A stretch of DNA of 50,764 nt, taken from positions 1-50,764 of the forward strand of contig NZ_FNZM01000034.1 of assembly GCF_900109265.1 (NCBI RefSeq), in the 5' to 3' direction. The notes under the pieces were generated by a model. The model was not told where the DNA came from, searched no databases, and worked only from the letters and a program-made list of their open reading frames with translations. Of the stretch, positions 24,693 to 34,326 are shown in pieces. The position numbers and the translations under genes are program-made. This DNA is from Paraburkholderia tropica (GTDB taxonomy: Bacteria; Pseudomonadota; Gammaproteobacteria; Burkholderiales; Burkholderiaceae). Every line of letters begins with the position of its first letter. The stretch's first letter is position 1.

Positions 24693-24817
24693 TTGCAGCG
24701 AGGTGCAAGCACAAGCGTCGCTGATGCTCACCACGATCCGCCCGAACGCTGCCTAGTCGAGGGAAATCGCGCCCAGTCGCTTTTTTCAATCGTGCCGGAT
24801 CACAACAAAGGAACGCG

Positions 24818-25030
24818 TTGACTACTGTAATTCTGAAACCTGACGAACCCGTGGACGTTGCCCTGCGCCGCTTCCGTCGCGCCATCGAGCGCACTGGCCT
24901 GATTCCGGAGCTGCGTGCCCGGACCGCCTATGAAAAGCCGACTACGGTCCGTAAGCGTAAAAAGGCCGCTGCGGTCGCGCGCGTGCGCAAGCAGATCAAA
25001 CGGTCGATGCCGCCGAAAAAGCGCTACTGA
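24818..25030 (+). CDS. rpsU: 30S ribosomal protein S21 (TTG start)
   Basis: The 70-residue product is clearly S21: TTVILKPDEPVDVALRRFRR, the central helix and the very basic tail (RKRKKAA ... IKRSMPPKKRY). The start is TTG 24818, preceded by AAAGGAA at 24807-24813; there is no ATG in a usable position. S21 joins the 30S subunit near the anti-Shine-Dalgarno and is needed for initiation. This copy is not next to dnaG/rpoD or a GatB/YqeY gene but 260 nt upstream of cspA, so it is probably one of several S21 paralogues. Confidence 0.97.
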   Translation: MTTVILKPDEPVDVALRRFRRAIERTGLIPELRARTAYEKPTTVRKRKKAAAVARVRKQIKRSMPPKKRY

Positions 25031-25118
25031 CCCAGGCAACGACGGGCGAGGCAGAGATTCAGGGCCATATTCGGCAGCCGCCAGACAGGCGCATGGCAAA
25101 ACAGTTACAAATCAGATC

Positions 25119-25147
25119 TTGACGTTGACACACCTGCAAGGTTAGTG
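25119..25147 (+). promoter_or_regulatory. possible sigma70 promoter of the cold-shock gene
   Basis: TTGACG (25119-25124), 17-nt spacer, TTAGTG (25142-25147) gives a weak match to a -35/-10 pair. It would leave a leader of roughly 135 nt before the cspA ATG, in line with the long structured leaders of CspA-type mRNAs. The -10 is poor, so this is tentative. Confidence 0.3.
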
Positions 25148-25289
25148 TGTCGGCCGAAGGTCAAGAAGTTCGATTGCTGTTCATCAATTGCTCGCTCCTC
25201 AGCGGTATTCGTGGTCCTCTCCCTCCTTGTCGCTTCACGTACTCTCTTTATGAGAGTGAATTCTCGTTTTTTTTCATCAAGGATTTTTC

Positions 25290-25493
25290 ATGGAAACCGG
25301 TACCGTTAAGTGGTTCAACGACAGCAAGGGCTTTGGCTTCATCACCCCGGACAAGGGTGGCGACGACCTGTTCGCTCACTTCTCCGAGATCAAGACCGAC
25401 GGCTTCAAGACGCTCGCTGAAAACCAGAAGGTGAGCTTCGAAACCAAGCAAGGCCCGAAGGGTCTGCAAGCGGCTAACATCAAGCCGCTGTAA
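25290..25493 (+). CDS. cspA: CspA-family cold-shock protein
   Basis: The 67-residue single cold-shock domain has both nucleic-acid-binding motifs: RNP1 KGFGFITP and RNP2 DLFAHFSEI. It begins METGTVKWFN and ends GLQAANIKPL, standard for the family. AAGGA precedes ATG 25290. It acts as an RNA chaperone that melts structure at low temperature or during growth shifts. The long AT-rich leader (25140-25289) and the strong hairpin after the stop fit an individually transcribed gene. Confidence 0.97.
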   Translation: METGTVKWFNDSKGFGFITPDKGGDDLFAHFSEIKTDGFKTLAENQKVSFETKQGPKGLQAANIKPL

Positions 25494-25503
25494 AGTTTGA
25501 AGG

Positions 25504-25531
25504 ACCCGGCCTCCGACAACGGACGCCGGGT
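25504..25531 (+). terminator. long hairpin after cspA
   Basis: ACCCGGC (25504-25510) pairs with GCCGGGT (25525-25531). After one C-C mismatch, TCCG (25512-25515) pairs with CGGA (25520-25523) around the loop ACAA. That is 11 base pairs in all, starting 11 nt after the stop. The downstream TTGCAGC is not a good U-tract, so termination may be partial or the hairpin may protect the mRNA 3' end. Confidence 0.7.
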
Positions 25532-25767
25532 TGCAGCGACACCCTCGCGGAGCAATGTCTCCCTAAGTTGGCGCGATCGCATTGAGTTGCCGCTATATCC
25601 GGCAACCTGCCCGACGCCACACGCCTCGTTGCACCTCATTCTCCCCTTCGGCGACTACGCCTTTTCGCTTTCCGTCTGCCTCAGATTCGGCTCGCAATGG
25701 CTTTGAATCGGCTCGCCCGTGCACGTCCTCACGTCACGCGCGCATTCAGACATTAATAGAATTAAAA

Positions 25768-25992
25768 ATGCATACCAAACATACTCAGCAGTACAACGGC
25801 TATGCCGTCCAACCGTCCGCACATCGTTTGCCTGACGGGTGTTTTTCATCCAATCTGCTACTCGAACGCACTAACAGCGCGCAAGCCGAAGCCTCCTACC
25901 GGTTCTATTCGCTCGATTACTTCGAGAGCGAAGAACAGGCGCTGGAATTTTCAACGCGCTGGGCGCGCAACTGGGTCGATACGCGCGGATAA
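25768..25992 (+). CDS. small conserved-type protein, 74 aa, function unknown
   Basis: I chose ATG 25768 (MHTKHTQQY); the longer frame from 25582 adds Ser/Arg-rich non-coding-like sequence. The pattern is GYAVQPSAHRLPDGCFSSNL followed by LDYFESEEQALEFS and a final WVDTR. It is a distant match to the 75-aa protein at 561-788, so two members of one family lie in this window. No membrane segment or signal is seen. The position downstream of cspA may be meaningful but gives no function. The Shine-Dalgarno is weak. Confidence 0.65.
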   Translation: MHTKHTQQYNGYAVQPSAHRLPDGCFSSNLLLERTNSAQAEASYRFYSLDYFESEEQALEFSTRWARNWVDTRG

Positions 25993-26133
25993 AACCGCGC
26001 CGGCCTGACGCGTTCGCTCGCACCCGAGCGAGCGCGAGCGCCGGATCAGCAATCAACGCTCACCCTTTTCGTGTGGCGAAAATGCCAAATCGGGCGCTCG
26101 CATTTTTGAAATGGATTTTTTTAAAGCCATCAT

Positions 26134-26165
26134 GGCGCAACAAACCTTGATTCAGGTTTGTCGCC
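26134..26165. promoter_or_regulatory. hairpin just upstream of the 110-aa gene
   Basis: ACAAACCT (26140-26147), loop TGATTC, AGGTTTGT (26154-26161) make an 8-bp stem. It extends by GGCG/CGCC (26134-26137 / 26162-26165) across a 2-nt bulge. It ends 15 nt before ATG 26181, next to the GGGGG that would serve as ribosome site, so it could influence translation or be an operator. Confidence 0.5.
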
Positions 26166-26180
26166 AAATGGGGGCATGTT

Positions 26181-26513
26181 ATGGGCAGTGCGCTGGTATG
26201 GGCTGCAATCCCTCACAATAGTGACGGGGTCGTGTTTCAGGTTCGCGTGATTCGCGGGCTTCAGCGTTTTCATCTGTCCCGCCGGACGCTCGAGGACGTG
26301 TTTGACCTCGCGCCTCACGCATCGGATGCGCGGCAACTCGAACGCTTTTACGAGCACGCGCCTCAGATCTTGCGGCAGGCCATGCGAAAACGCCCGATTG
26401 CGGGCGCCGATACCGCCGCGCTTCAAACTGGCGATTTCATCTCGGCCGTCGAGACAGAATGGGCTGAAACCGCATATCTGCCGGAAATACCCGGCTATCT
26501 GACTTTGGACTGA
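26181..26513 (+). CDS. DUF1488-like small protein, 110 aa
   Basis: The frame shows the local codon bias and a G-rich ribosome site before ATG 26181. Residues 15-75 (GVVFQVRVIRGLQRFHLSR, LEDVFDL ... LERFYEHAPQILRQAMRK) resemble the DUF1488 layout: a beta-strand pair, an HLS/CYIS-type residue, then helices ending in a helix with an Ala-x-x-Arg pattern. The tail (VETEWAETAYLPEIPGYL) is acidic. Function is unknown and the family match is by eye only. Confidence 0.6.
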   Translation: MGSALVWAAIPHNSDGVVFQVRVIRGLQRFHLSRRTLEDVFDLAPHASDARQLERFYEHAPQILRQAMRKRPIAGADTAALQTGDFISAVETEWAETAYLPEIPGYLTLD

Positions 26514-26627
26514 GGAACGCGCGCAGCCGGCTGGATCGCACACAGCGCAGACAGCCCAGGCGCTCAAAAAAAACGGCATGGTTCGCCCGGTCGGCTATCA
26601 TGCCATTCCTCTCCGAAGTAGCTTCTT

Positions 26628-28292
<1,665 letters not shown>

Positions 28293-28301
28293 AAAGCGAT
28301 T

Positions 28302-28324
28302 GCCCGAGATTGCGCTCGGGCTTT
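28302..28324 (+). terminator. intrinsic terminator of the ABC-F gene
   Basis: GCCCGAG (28302-28308), loop ATTGCG, CTCGGGC (28315-28321) is followed directly by TTT. It begins 10 nt after the stop codon. Confidence 0.8.
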
Positions 28325-28454
28325 CATCAGAACTTGCCCGGCGCGTGTCCGCACGCGCCGCGGCAAATACCCATTCCCGCACGCGTAAGTCTCACAGCGC
28401 AATGCGAATACCGGAAGCATTAATCGGTGCGCTGAGTTCCGCATTATCCTCATT

Positions 28455-28814
28455 TCAACGCCTGTTATTCCGATCGGCATTCGGCTGACTGGATTTGCCT
28501 TTGCTATTGGCTTCTGCGTCATCGGGCTGCCGCACCAGAAAGTCGTGATAGCTCCGATTACGAATCCAGGACGGTGCGCGACCGCGACCGCTCCAGGTCG
28601 CGCCCGTAACGGGATCCTGATACTTCATCTGAACAGGCCTGGTGTTATAGATGCCGCGCCGATCGACACGTAATTGATTCGGCACCAGGTTGAAAACATT
28701 CATGACCTGGCGAATGTGCTCGATCGCGGCTTTCTGCTCCTGTTGCCACGCGGCCGTAATGCGTTCATTGAGTTGCACGAGTTGCTTTTCCAACACTCTG
28801 ACCTTGTTGTTCAT
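28455..28814 (-). CDS. H-NS-like nucleoid protein
   Basis: I chose ATG 28814 (119 residues), with GGAAAGAG just upstream. The N-terminal half is a coiled coil for oligomerisation (VRVLEKQLVQLNERITAAW). The C-terminal DNA-binding domain has the diagnostic core (YQDPVTGATWSGRGRAPSWI; the RGR loop enters the AT-rich minor groove). H-NS family proteins silence AT-rich and acquired genes. The tail after the core is Lys/Ser/Asn-rich. It is divergent from the TetR gene across an AT-rich region with several palindromes. Confidence 0.93.
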   Translation of the reverse strand: MNNKVRVLEKQLVQLNERITAAWQQEQKAAIEHIRQVMNVFNLVPNQLRVDRRGIYNTRPVQMKYQDPVTGATWSGRGRAPSWIRNRSYHDFLVRQPDDAEANSKGKSSQPNADRNNRR

Positions 28815-28876
28815 GCGCTCTTTCCGTATTGCATGGCCTGGTTGGTGCAACGCACGTCCAGTTTTATTGCCATTGC

Positions 28877-28901
28877 GCGCGCCCTGCCTTTGCAGGCGCG
28901 C
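28877..28901. repeat. GC-rich hairpin in the hns-like leader
   Basis: GCGCG (28877-28881) and CCTGC (28883-28887) pair with GCAGG (28892-28896) and CGCGC (28897-28901), with one bulged C and loop CTTT. It lies 63-87 nt upstream of the H-NS-like start on the minus strand, so it would be in that mRNA leader if the promoter is beyond it. Confidence 0.45.
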
Positions 28902-28946
28902 TCGTTAGGTCCTGGTGAAATGCACGGGTATCATCATTACGATCAC

Positions 28947-29005
28947 ATATCAGTTGATATGCGAATGTAATAATATCCATTTGATATTTAAATATCAACT
29001 GATAT
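28947..29005. promoter_or_regulatory. operator array of four ATATC/GATAT palindromes before tetR
   Basis: ATATCA-GT-TGATAT (28947-28960) and ATATCA-AC-TGATAT (28992-29005) are both 6-2-6 inverted repeats and are exact reverse complements of one another. Between them lie ATATC-N5-GATAT (28973-28987) and the perfect 14-mer palindrome GATATTTAAATATC (28983-28996), which overlaps the neighbouring sites. The array ends 10 nt before the TetR start codon. This is the position and form expected of autoregulatory TetR operators. Confidence 0.75.
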
Positions 29006-29015
29006 CCTTGCGGCC

Positions 29016-29642
29016 ATGAACGCGGCCCCCTCCTCACCGCGGCGAAGCCGCGAAGAAAGTCGATTGCAGACTCGTGCGCATTTGCTTGCAGCGGCGAAAC
29101 GGTTGTTTGTCGAAAAAGGCTTCGGCGCCACCTCGCTCAGGGATATTGCGGCCGAGGCGGGCTACACGCAGGGCGCTTTCTATTCGAATTTCGCCAGCAA
29201 GGAAGCGCTGTTCGTGGAATTGATGCGGGAGCGCTCGAAGGCGCAAGTCACTCACATTGCGCAGGCGCTGGGCGACCCGTCGGCTTCAGCGGAGCAAATA
29301 TTGAATGCGCTGGAGATCTGGGCGCAGACGCTCGACGCCGAGCCGGAGTGGTCGGTGCTGGGCGTGGAATTCAAGCTTCAGGGCCGTCGCAATCCCCTCT
29401 TTGCCACGGCTTCCGAGGCACTGCTGAACGCGCACCGCGATGGTCTGGCCTATTGCATCACGCAGATCTTCGCCCGACTGGAGAAGGTGCCACCGGAATC
29501 GCCGGCCGTCCTGGCCGCGGCCTTCATGGGGCTCTCACAAGGGCTCGCATTGCAGCGGCCCCTGCTTTCCGAGGCGCCGATCGGGCACATGATCATGGTG
29601 TTCTTGCGCAGCTTGCTGGCCGCCGCGCCGCCGGCGAAGTGA
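29016..29642 (+). CDS. TetR family transcriptional regulator
   Basis: The 208-residue protein has the N-terminal HTH (about 18-64: RAHLLAAAKRLFVEKGF, TSLRDIAAEAGYTQGAFYSNFASKEALF), the typical TetR fold. The C-terminal ligand domain is helical (AAAFMGLSQGLALQRPL). It has a strong palindrome array immediately upstream, indicating autorepression. There is no adjacent efflux pump; the divergent gene is an H-NS-like protein and the downstream gene is an ABC binding protein 300 nt away. Its target outside its own promoter is unknown. Confidence 0.94.
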   Translation: MNAAPSSPRRSREESRLQTRAHLLAAAKRLFVEKGFGATSLRDIAAEAGYTQGAFYSNFASKEALFVELMRERSKAQVTHIAQALGDPSASAEQILNALEIWAQTLDAEPEWSVLGVEFKLQGRRNPLFATASEALLNAHRDGLAYCITQIFARLEKVPPESPAVLAAAFMGLSQGLALQRPLLSEAPIGHMIMVFLRSLLAAAPPAK

Positions 29643-29942
29643 TACGCGGATAACCCTCGGCGCCCGACACACATCACGCCGTCGCGCCATCATCAAAGAC
29701 ACCGACCGCCGCTTCAACGCGCGCGCCAACGCCCAGCGCGAATCCCTGAAAGCGACCGCTCCCCGGCCCCACCGGCCATGACATCAAGTTATGCCGGCTC
29801 CAACAATTTCGGCGTTGTAGCGCCGAAATTGACTCACTATAGTCGAATCAACCCGATGCCCGAATCCCCCAGTCAGGCGCGCCCTCAAGCCGACGCGCCC
29901 GACCGGGCAAGCTTTCCCCTTCAACCCTGTCGAGGAAGAGTC
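29643..29942. other. 300-nt region before the ABC binding-protein gene
   Basis: No gene is assigned. An in-frame upstream extension of the binding protein exists (from 29778) but looks non-coding and lies ahead of the signal peptide. The region carries an 11-bp perfect inverted repeat, listed separately, and the octamer palindrome ACTATAGT. Confidence 0.5.
29804..29831. promoter_or_regulatory. 11-bp perfect inverted repeat upstream of the binding-protein gene
   Basis: CAATTTCGGCG (29804-29814), loop TTGTAG, CGCCGAAATTG (29821-29831) is perfect over 11 bp. It lies about 111 nt before GTG 29943 and 160 nt after the TetR stop. There is no T-run, so an operator or a leader hairpin is more likely than a terminator. 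Confidence 0.65.
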
Positions 29943-31001
29943 GTGATCAAACTGCAGAGCTGGCGCCCGGTCGCCATAACAATGACGTCGATCGCCGCGC
30001 TCGTGGCCACGGCGAGCCACTCCGCCCAGGCCGCCGGAAAAATCACCTTCGTCTCGCAAGGCGGGGCGTATCAGGAAGCGCAGACGAAAGCCATCCTCGA
30101 TCCGGCGGCAAAGCAACTCGGCATCACGATCGCGCAGGACAGCATCCCCGACGCGTGGCCGCAGGTGAAAGCGCAAGGCGCGACCGGCAAGCCGATCTGG
30201 GACGTCATCGACACGCCCACGTCGAACTGTCTGCGCGGCGGCCGCGAAGGGCTGATCGAAAAGCTCGACTTCTCGAAGATGCCGAACGCCGCCTCGATTC
30301 CGGAAAAATATCGCACGCCCTATTCCGTCGCGTACGAGTTCTATTCGACGGTCATCGGCTACAACAAGAAGACGCTCAAGAAAGTCCCGCAGAATTGGGC
30401 CGATTTCTGGAACGTGAAGGGTTTCCCCGGCACGCGCGCGCTGCGTAACGATCCGCAGACCGTGCTCGAAGCGGCCCTGCTCGCCGACGGCGTCCCGCGC
30501 GACAAGCTCTATCCGCTCGACGTCGATCGCGCCTTCAAGAAGCTCGAGCAGATCAAGCCGGATATCGCCGTCTGGTGGACCTCGGGCGGTCAGTCCGCGC
30601 AGTTGCTGCACGACGGCGAAGTCGACATGGAGATGATCTGGAATGGCCGCGCGAGCGCCGTGCGCAAGGACAATCCGGACATCGCGTTCACCTATAACGA
30701 CGGCATCCTGCAGAACACGCAGCTGTGCATCCTGAAAAACGCGCCGAATCTTCAGACCGCCGTGCGTTTCGTCGATGTCGCGGTGTCGCCGGATCTGCAG
30801 GCGAATCTGCCGACCTATATCGATTACGGCCCAGGCAATCCGGCCGCGTACAAGACCGGCAAGATTTCCGCCGCGCGCGCGGCCGAGTTGCCGAGCGCAC
30901 CGGAAAACGCGGCCAAGCAGGCCCTGATGTCCGAAGAGTGGTGGGCGTCCGACGCCGGCATCCAGGCGAAGGCGCGCTGGCTGAAGTTCATGCAGCAATA
31001 A
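29943..31001 (+). CDS. ABC transporter periplasmic binding protein, polyamine/amino-compound type (PotD-like)
   Basis: The start is GTG 29943 (352 residues), with GAGGAAGAG at 29930-29938. A signal peptide ends SHSAQA-AG. The mature protein begins ITFVSQGGAYQEAQTKAI, typical of spermidine/putrescine and related (SBP_bac_6/8) binding proteins. The second lobe has VWWTSGGQSAQLLHDGEVDMEMIWNGRA. It should feed the importer whose ATPase and permeases are encoded in the convergent minus-strand operon (34.3-39.2 kb). Separation of the binding-protein gene from the membrane components is unusual. The ligand is probably a cationic amine or amino acid derivative, by family only. Confidence 0.9.
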   Translation: MIKLQSWRPVAITMTSIAALVATASHSAQAAGKITFVSQGGAYQEAQTKAILDPAAKQLGITIAQDSIPDAWPQVKAQGATGKPIWDVIDTPTSNCLRGGREGLIEKLDFSKMPNAASIPEKYRTPYSVAYEFYSTVIGYNKKTLKKVPQNWADFWNVKGFPGTRALRNDPQTVLEAALLADGVPRDKLYPLDVDRAFKKLEQIKPDIAVWWTSGGQSAQLLHDGEVDMEMIWNGRASAVRKDNPDIAFTYNDGILQNTQLCILKNAPNLQTAVRFVDVAVSPDLQANLPTYIDYGPGNPAAYKTGKISAARAAELPSAPENAAKQALMSEEWWASDAGIQAKARWLKFMQQ

Positions 31002-31092
31002 GCCATCGCCGCCAGGCTGGTGCAGCGCGAGGCCTGACGCCACGGCAGGCCTCGCGCGTTTCGTCCGTCCTTCTGAATCGGCCCTCCCTATT

Positions 31093-32763
31093 GTGTTCGA
31101 CTACCTGATTCTCGGCGGCGGCTCGGCCGGCTGCGTGCTCGCCGCGCGGCTGTCCGAGGACGCCCGCCGCACGGTCTGCCTCGTCGAGGCGGGCCGCAAT
31201 CTGAGCCAGGCGACGCTGCCGCCTGACATCCGCAGCCGCTATCCGGGCCGCGCCTATCTCGACACGCGCAATCTCTGGCAAGCGCTGCAGGCGCGCATGA
31301 GCGCCCCGGCCGCGCCGCGCCGCTATGAACAGGCGCGGCTGCTCGGCGGCGGCTCCGCGATCAACGCGCTGATGGCCAACCGCGGCGCGCCCGCCGATTA
31401 CGACGAGTGGGAAACGCTCGGCGCCGCCGGCTGGAACTGGGCGACCTGCCTGCCGTTCTTCCGCAAGCTCGAACACGATGTCGATTTCGACGGGCCGCTG
31501 CACGGCAAGCACGGCCCGCTGCGCGTCACGCGCGCGCCGCGCGCGCGGCTTTCGCCGTTCGTGCGCGGGGTGATCGACGCGCTGGGCCGCCGCGGCTATC
31601 CGCTGCGCGCCGACCAGAACGGCGCGTGGGAAGACGGCACCTTCGTCGGCACGCTCGGCGTGAGCGCGTCGGGCGAGCGGATTCCGACCTCGGTCTGCTA
31701 TCTCGACGACAGCGTCCGCGCGCGCCGCAACCTGACGATCGTCACCGACACCCAGGTCGAACGCGTGCTGTTCGACGGCGCGCGCGCAACCGGCGCGCAA
31801 CTCATACACCACGACGGCACGCGCGACTCGATCAGCGCCGCGCGCGTGATCGTCAGCGCGGGGGCGATCCACAGCCCGGCGTTGCTGATGCGCAGCGGCA
31901 TCGGTCCGGCCGACGAACTGGCCGCGCACGGCATCGCCGTCGTCGCCGCGCGTGACGGCGTTGGCCGCAATCTGATGGAGCATCCGTCGATCGCCGTTTC
32001 CGCGTTCCTGCCGCCCGCGGCGCGCACGCCCTTCCCCGACGAGCATCACGAGCAGGCCATCGTCCGCTATTCGTCGGGACTGCCCGGCACGCCGCGCGGC
32101 GACATGCACGGCGCGATCCTGTCGCGCTCCGGCTGGCACTCGGTCGGCTACCGGCTCGGCACGATGTTCTTCTGGGTCAACAAGTCGTATTCGCGCGGGC
32201 GCGTGACGCTCGCCTCGCCGCACGCGCAACAGGAACCGACCGTCGAATTTTCGATGCTGTCGGACGCACGCGACCTCGAACGCCTGAAAGGCGCGGTGCG
32301 CTTCGGCGCGCAGACGCTCGCCGATCCGGCGCTCGCGGCCACGCTCGGGCCGCGCTTTCCGTCGAGCTATTCCCCGCGTGTTGCCGCGGTCGCGCGCCCC
32401 GGAAACTGGAACGCGTTGCAGCGCGGGCTGCTCAGCGGGTTGCTCGATGTCGCCGGACCGTTAAGGCCTGCGTTGATCGAACGCGTGATCACGCAGGGCA
32501 TGACGCTCGACACGCTGCTCGCCGACGATGCGGCGCTGACCGAATTCGTCACGCAGTCGGTGGGCGGCACCTGGCATCCGTCCGGGACGTGCAGGATGGG
32601 CGCGCCCAGCGATCCGCTCGCCGTCACCGGTCCGGACGGCGCGGTTCACGGCGTCGACGGCCTGACGGTCTGCGACGCGTCCGTGATGCCGTCGATTCCC
32701 TGCGCCAACACGAACGTGCCGACGATCATGATCGCCGAACGGATCGCCGATACGCTGAAGTAA
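31093..32763 (+). CDS. GMC family FAD oxidoreductase (choline dehydrogenase-like)
   Basis: The 556-residue protein starts at GTG 31093; the FAD-binding GGGSAGCVLAARLSED begins only 7 residues in, so little can be missing. GMC signatures include RLLGGGSAINALMANRG and the second signature GAIHSPALLMRSGIGP. The C-terminal active-site segment is GGTWHPSGTCRMG (catalytic His) with PCANTNVPTIMIAERIAD. The family oxidises alcohols (choline, polyols, long-chain alcohols) to aldehydes. With the binding protein gene 91 nt upstream it probably forms an operon. It could supply the aldehyde used by the convergent aldehyde dehydrogenase. Confidence 0.93.
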   Translation: MFDYLILGGGSAGCVLAARLSEDARRTVCLVEAGRNLSQATLPPDIRSRYPGRAYLDTRNLWQALQARMSAPAAPRRYEQARLLGGGSAINALMANRGAPADYDEWETLGAAGWNWATCLPFFRKLEHDVDFDGPLHGKHGPLRVTRAPRARLSPFVRGVIDALGRRGYPLRADQNGAWEDGTFVGTLGVSASGERIPTSVCYLDDSVRARRNLTIVTDTQVERVLFDGARATGAQLIHHDGTRDSISAARVIVSAGAIHSPALLMRSGIGPADELAAHGIAVVAARDGVGRNLMEHPSIAVSAFLPPAARTPFPDEHHEQAIVRYSSGLPGTPRGDMHGAILSRSGWHSVGYRLGTMFFWVNKSYSRGRVTLASPHAQQEPTVEFSMLSDARDLERLKGAVRFGAQTLADPALAATLGPRFPSSYSPRVAAVARPGNWNALQRGLLSGLLDVAGPLRPALIERVITQGMTLDTLLADDAALTEFVTQSVGGTWHPSGTCRMGAPSDPLAVTGPDGAVHGVDGLTVCDASVMPSIPCANTNVPTIMIAERIADTLK

Positions 32764-32772
32764 GCTGAAATA

Positions 32773-32805
32773 AAAACGCGCCGGCTTTTGGGCCAGGCGC
32801 GTTTT
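32773..32805. terminator. bidirectional intrinsic terminator
   Basis: AAAACGCGCC (32773-32782) pairs perfectly with GGCGCGTTTT (32796-32805) around a 13-nt loop. The A-run and T-run at the two ends serve both the GMC gene (+, stop at 32763) and the aldehyde dehydrogenase gene (-, stop at 32854). Confidence 0.88.
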
Positions 32806-32853
32806 GCTCTCTTCCTTCGATCAACTTCGTAGGACAAGTTCAAGCGGCCAACT

Positions 32854-34284
32854 TCACTCGCCGTATCCCACCACGCCCTTGACCTCCAGAAACGATTCGA
32901 TGCCCCATTCGCCGTACTCGCGGCCATTGCCCGACTGCTTGTAGCCGCCGAACGGCGCACCGGCGTCCCAATCCGGATAGTTCAGATACACGCTGCCCGC
33001 GCGCAGCCGATACGCCACGCGACGCCCGCGCTCCACGTCCGCCGACTGCACGTACGCGGCCAGCCCATACGGGCTGTCGTTCGCAATCGCGATCGCGTCT
33101 TCGTCGTCGCGATAAGGGATGATCGTCAGCACCGGGCCGAAGATCTCTTCGCGGGCGATCCGCATGTCGGGCGTCACATCGGCGAACACGGTCGGCTTGA
33201 CGTAGTAGCCGCGCTCAAGCCCGTCCGGCCGCCCCACGCCGCCCGCGACGAGCGTCGCCCCTTCGGCGATGCCCGCGTCGATCAGCGCCTGCACCCGCCC
33301 GAACTGAACCTCGCTGACGACCGGCCCCAGCGTCGTGTCCGGCGCATCCGCCGGACCGACCTTGTGCGCGAGCGCCGCACGCCGCGCAATTTCGACCGCC
33401 TGCGCGTGACGCGCGGCGGGCACCAGCATGCGCGTCGGCGCATTGCACGACTGGCCGCTGTTGCCGAAACAGGCGTTCACGCCCTTCGTCACCGCGACGT
33501 CGAAATCGACATCGTCGAGCAGCAGGTTCGCCGACTTGCCGCCCAGTTCCTGATGCACGCGCTTGACCGTGGGCGCCGCGAGTTGCGCGATCTGGATACC
33601 CGCGCGCGTCGAGCCCGTGAACGAGACCATGTCGATATCCGGATGCGCCGCCAGCGGCGCGCCGACCGACGGCCCGTCGCCCTGCACGAGATTGAACACG
33701 CCGGGCGGCACGCCGGCCGCATCGAGCACTTCGGCGAACAGCACCGCGTTCAGCGGCGAGACCTCGCTTGGCTTCAGCACCATCGTGCAACCGGCGACCA
33801 GCGCGGGCGCGACCTTGCAGACGATCTGGTTGATCGGCCAGTTCCAGGGCGTAATCAGCGCGACGACGCCGACCGGTTCGTAACGCACGCGCGTGGTGCC
33901 TTTGTCGCGCTCCCAGACGAAGCTCGCGCAGGTCTTCAGCAGTTCTTCCAGATGACGGCGGCCGATCCCGGCCTGCCATTCGTACGCGAGCGCGCGTGGC
34001 GCGCCGATCTCGCGCGAGATTGCCGCGGCGATCTCGTCGTAGCGCGCAAGGTACATCTCAAGAACGCGGCGCACGAGCGCGACGCGCTCGTCCGGCGTCG
34101 TCTGCGAGAACGATTCGAAGGCGCGCTTCGCCGCGGCCACCGCGCGATCGACGTCGCGCGTATCGCCCGTCGCGATCTCGGCGAACGGCAGTTCGGTGCA
34201 CGGATCGATAACCGGCAGGCGCGCGTTGGCGGCAGGCGCAACCCACGCGCCGTCGATATAGAACTTCAGGGCATTGTCTGTCAT
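32854..34284 (-). CDS. NAD(P)-dependent aldehyde dehydrogenase
   Basis: I chose ATG 34284 (476 residues), as the preceding 10 codons of the frame are not conserved-type. Catalytic residues are visible: Asn148 (TPWNWP), Glu246 (HQELGGKSANLL) and Cys280 (FGNSGQSCNAPTRM). The NAD-binding stretch SFTGSTRAGIQIA is also present. The C-terminal oligomerisation strand ends PFGGYKQSGNGREYGEWG. It oxidises an aldehyde to the acid. It is the last gene of the ATPase-HAD-FAD oxidase-permease-permease-ALDH operon, 42 nt after the second permease. It probably acts on the product of the FAD oxidase or the GMC enzyme. Confidence 0.94.
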   Translation of the reverse strand: MTDNALKFYIDGAWVAPAANARLPVIDPCTELPFAEIATGDTRDVDRAVAAAKRAFESFSQTTPDERVALVRRVLEMYLARYDEIAAAISREIGAPRALAYEWQAGIGRRHLEELLKTCASFVWERDKGTTRVRYEPVGVVALITPWNWPINQIVCKVAPALVAGCTMVLKPSEVSPLNAVLFAEVLDAAGVPPGVFNLVQGDGPSVGAPLAAHPDIDMVSFTGSTRAGIQIAQLAAPTVKRVHQELGGKSANLLLDDVDFDVAVTKGVNACFGNSGQSCNAPTRMLVPAARHAQAVEIARRAALAHKVGPADAPDTTLGPVVSEVQFGRVQALIDAGIAEGATLVAGGVGRPDGLERGYYVKPTVFADVTPDMRIAREEIFGPVLTIIPYRDDEDAIAIANDSPYGLAAYVQSADVERGRRVAYRLRAGSVYLNYPDWDAGAPFGGYKQSGNGREYGEWGIESFLEVKGVVGYGE

Positions 34285-34326
34285 GTCGGTTTCCGGTCGC
34301 GGAAAGTGGTTCAAACCCGGTCGGCT

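Noticed and set aside
29778..29942. Upstream extension of the PotD-like binding protein
   Set aside because: It would place 55 residues ahead of a normal signal peptide, and GTG 29943 has a strong ribosome site.
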